Below the pieces are notes generated by a model. That model did not search any database and was not told the DNA's origin. It saw only the letters and a list, made by a program, of their open reading frames with translations. 64,000 nucleotides of DNA from Lepidonotus clava (lineage: Eukaryota; Annelida; Polychaeta; Phyllodocida; Polynoidae): positions 28,957,075 to 29,021,074 of the forward strand of contig OW387145.1 of assembly GCA_936440205.1 (NCBI GenBank), read 5' to 3'. The translations under genes were made by a program, and so were the position numbers. Shown one piece after another: positions 60,806-64,000 of the stretch. Position 1 is the stretch's first letter. The number at the start of each line of letters is the position of its first letter.

Positions 60806-63800
60806 ATAAAGTACCCTCTCACTGAAAAAACATGCGTTGTATTTTCCCGGTGCAGAGTATCAGGATACACCAATGCGTGTGTCTAATATTTCCATGTGAC
60901 TCTTGGCAAGGCGTAGCTACACATTTTTCAGCTGTAGTACGTTATGCATCATCATCGATTGCATGATGTTCCTATTAAATAGCCGACTGTAACCATGCAT
61001 CATTTAAGCATAATTCAGAGGTGATCATTGAAATTAATCTTTACAATTAAAGGGAAAGTGTACTGCTAACAGCATAATTGTCAATCTGTCGGTCTTGGGA
61101 GGCATCCTGAATTAAAAGTTTCTTTGGTAAATATAAGCCAAGTATTATTTACAAAAATATCTATTACAATATGATGGACAATGACAGGTCTCTAGATCTG
61201 TATTCACAACACAATGTGAACACTCGACTGCAACACCAAAGCCACTCCAACCATTTCCGCCCCAGCTGCAGATAGTCTCAATAGCTTCAAGCCCTGGAGG
61301 AATCGCTGCCAGCCAGGAGGGACACAATCGTAGAGAGTGAATGAGGGCCTTGGGTTCTAGCCAACCTAATCACCCCAATGGCAACAAGCACCACTCCAAT
61401 CGTTAACCATACGCTGGGCAATGTCCACTAAAAATATTACGTCCTGGCCTTGCTGCTTCTTTTGTTTCCCCGTTTTTATGGAAATGTTTGCCATTCATTG
61501 CTGATTGGACCTGGAGACAAGCCAGCTGTTGATTCGATGGCGCCATGGGCTCTGCCGATAAGGTATCTCATTTTAAGGGCCGTGAACAAAAAGATACCCA
61601 CTGGGAGACAATAGTAACGTACACAAATGCGATCTCTTGCGGAACGGCTTTTATGGTACAAAGCAGTAATAAGGGATGTTTTGATATGATCTCTGTAACC
61701 CAATCCCTAAAGATTATTTATGATTAGGTATCTAGTTAAAATCTTGATCACGGTCAGGACATTTGGTATGGATACCAGGAATCAGAAAGGCCACTAGCAA
61801 ATAAAGTGAAAAAGCCAATTCTAATTTCATAACATCTCAGATATCAATTGGAAATTGGATCTTCTTGAAATACAGGTGAAATCCAGTCTTCGTATCTAGA
61901 ATATGAATAGAAATATAATTGTACAAATTTCCATTTCAGAATGTCACCCACAAATACTGACTTGGCCTTGGTGGTATCTATATCACTGACTAGAGAGAAG
62001 TTCTAGACCTTTCCAAAAGTTCCTCTCATGCCACAAGTATAATTCTTTTCATCCAGTAGACACATTAGCGGAGGTATTACACTTGTATGGGCCAAGTCTA
62101 TTGATAGCCTGTTTGTCAGAGCTAGCCTATAATAGGAATCATCCTCTCTTGGGAGAATACAATGTTATTTCATCATTCTGCCAGGTGGCAAACTGTAACG
62201 CTAGGACAGCTCTACCTGTCTTGTGTAAAATTGTAAAACAGATTTATTTGGAATTTGATGATAAAAAGTAAACCTTTCATGTAGTAATTACAATGCTGCA
62301 AGTCAGGCCAGTGCGCACAATATACGAAAAACTAATTATCTAACCTAGGTTTAAGTTCCTCTCGAGCTTCATGTAGGCTCCAACTGTGAGGAAGGCGACA
62401 CCATTCCAATGACAGAAAGGTCAACCAAGAGCACTTTAAAGCTATTCACGAAGAAATAGCATACATACATAGAGAAGGACCATAATTAATGAAAGCCTTT
62501 TCACAGGCTAATGTTATTTTCCATTTTAAACCTATTATAAATCTATTCTTGAGGTTATTATATAAAGTCACAAAACTGAATTCCGCAAATTCCGCGTCAA
62601 ATTTAAACAAGAGTATTTCAAATTATTGTGAGGAATTAAAACGAGAGACAGAAAAGACGAGAACATAATGTCATAATTGACATAGGAAGCACATGTTTCT
62701 GGAAGCCTTTTTCGAGTCATCGAAAACAAGGTCTGTGCAACAGAGGGTTTCTGGGAAGGGTCTCAGCTCCCTTTCCCGTCAAAAAGACACGTATAGAATG
62801 ACCCATAGGGTAAAATCGTGTTTCTGCTCAAGCCTCAGCGCCCCAACCGTCCATCACATAGTTACCCAGCACCACAACTCACGACAGGCAACTGCAGGGC
62901 ATCTTAAGTCTCCACTCTGACACTTTTTTTTCAGCAATATGGTGTAGAATTGATATTCCCTCGGTTGGAATTATTACACCATCGTGTATATTAATGTCTC
63001 ATTGTGGTATTTAAAAATTTCCTCATTGGATCAATAATGCAGCGGATAGCTTAGTCAACTGATCTCAATTGGGCATCTCAATTTCAAAAACGAGGCTGTT
63101 GTTTCTTTTGTTGAGCATATGATTGTTTAATATCTGTGAAGGATCGCGCGTTCGTGCTTTCCATGCATGTTTGATCACAGGCGTTATATTTCCTTGACTC
63201 AGCCCGAGCGCAGGTTCAGGGAAGCGAGGGCGTAATGATTATGCCTCTTGACATTTTAGTGTCTAAAACCAATTTTGCGACGGTAAGGCGAGGGCACAGA
63301 TTTTACAATACCTCTTTTTGAAAATCCTGGTACCTGTGTAAGAGGACTCTAAGTAAGTATAGATATCACAATCATTCTCTCCATAACGTATACCCAGGCC
63401 TGACGGATCTGGGCCACCTGCAGCCTTAGTAGGGCCGGCCGGAGATGCCCAGAAGCTTAGGTTTCCCCAGCGGTAGTTCAGCCCGGCCCCACGCACTGAT
63501 AACGTCCCCAAGGGACTGGAGGAGGCCGGGGGTCGGTGACCGGCTGATGGGGGTCGACAATACCACTCAGTCCAACAGACCCCACATTTTAAATGCTATT
63601 CAGCGTTTTGCACCCTGTGGTCTACAGTCCACAGGCCGGTTGAAACTCAGGTGGTTTTGCATTTTTGGTATTTCTCCGAAAATATGACATAAATCACACA
63701 TCCTATATACCATTCAAAAGGGAATTATAAACTACTTTTAAAGATTTCATATTATAACCTATATAGGCTTAGTCCAATAGCGATTATCTTTATCTAGACG

Positions 63801-64000
63801 ACATTAATTTTGCTTATATAAATCTAAACATGTTGTACATAAAAGTATAAGAGTTATACATAATATCGATCTGGTCACAACCCTTCCAATTGAATAGGCC
63901 TACTGTTTAAATCTGCGACAGTAATTGACCAGGTTGTCATCCAGGTAGTATATTGTGCCCAGTTCCTTCCCTCGACAGGTGTACAGTTTTTAACGGCACT
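60806..64000. other. Non-coding flank with a GC-rich patch at 63.4-63.6 kb
   Basis: Mostly AT-rich. At 63400-63560 the sequence is GC-rich (GGGCCGGCCGGAGATGCC, GGAGGAGGCCGGGG), but no frame has good splice sites on both sides. A TAGGCCTA palindrome lies at 63895-63902. Nothing else was recognised to the window end. Confidence 0.3.

Overview
The window reads as nuclear DNA of a metazoan, most likely a marine invertebrate. Most of it is AT-rich, non-coding and full of small transposons. Coding sequence is confined to GC-rich islands with clear GT-AG splice signals. One non-LTR retrotransposon (LINE) and several non-autonomous DNA transposons are present, and the palindrome TAGGCCTA is over-used. 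No operons, Shine-Dalgarno sites or CRISPR arrays are seen. The species cannot be named from sequence alone.

Host gene. The one convincing protein-coding locus lies on the minus strand. A large internal exon (6865..4325, 847 codons, open throughout, phase 0 at both ends) encodes degenerate ankyrin repeats separated by long Ser/Thr/Gly/His/Gln-rich linkers. About 31 kb upstream on the same strand is a short exon (38285..38199) with an ATG, 29 codons, extreme GC at third positions and a strong AAG|GTGAGT donor, also phase 0. It probably supplies the N-terminus of the same protein. If so, everything from 6.9 to 38.2 kb is intron, and 38.3-64 kb is 5' flank or upstream gene territory. A cluster of promoter-type motifs at 11.1-11.4 kb could be an internal promoter. 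Further 3' exons should lie left of the window.

Repeats by region. 0.45-1.13 kb: decayed satellite with units of about 120-150 bp. 3.9-4.3 kb: CGCG-hairpin transposon inserted exactly at the splice donor of the ankyrin exon, with the exon/intron junction duplicated as its target site. 15.5-16.1 kb and 51.7-53.2 kb: two CACTG-ended elements (EnSpm/CACTA-like), each flanked by TG and packed with subterminal motif repeats. 22.6-22.8 kb: two adjacent large hairpins. 28.7-32.5 kb: 46-bp minisatellite of roughly 68 monomers with higher-order structure and a 600-bp tandem duplication of its right edge. 37.2-37.5 kb and 39.7-40.1 kb: two MITEs sharing AGCCCC termini, about 327 bp size and 3-bp target duplications, flanking the first coding exon. 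44.5-47.2 kb: 5'-truncated LINE with an open 660-codon reverse transcriptase frame.

The remaining sequence is AT-rich with scattered GC-richer islands of 200-600 bp. These look like candidate regulatory elements, but this cannot be proved without comparison. I found no new enzymatic or defence-type system. The most unusual features are the transposon at the splice donor, the paired AGCCCC MITEs and the edge structure of the minisatellite.
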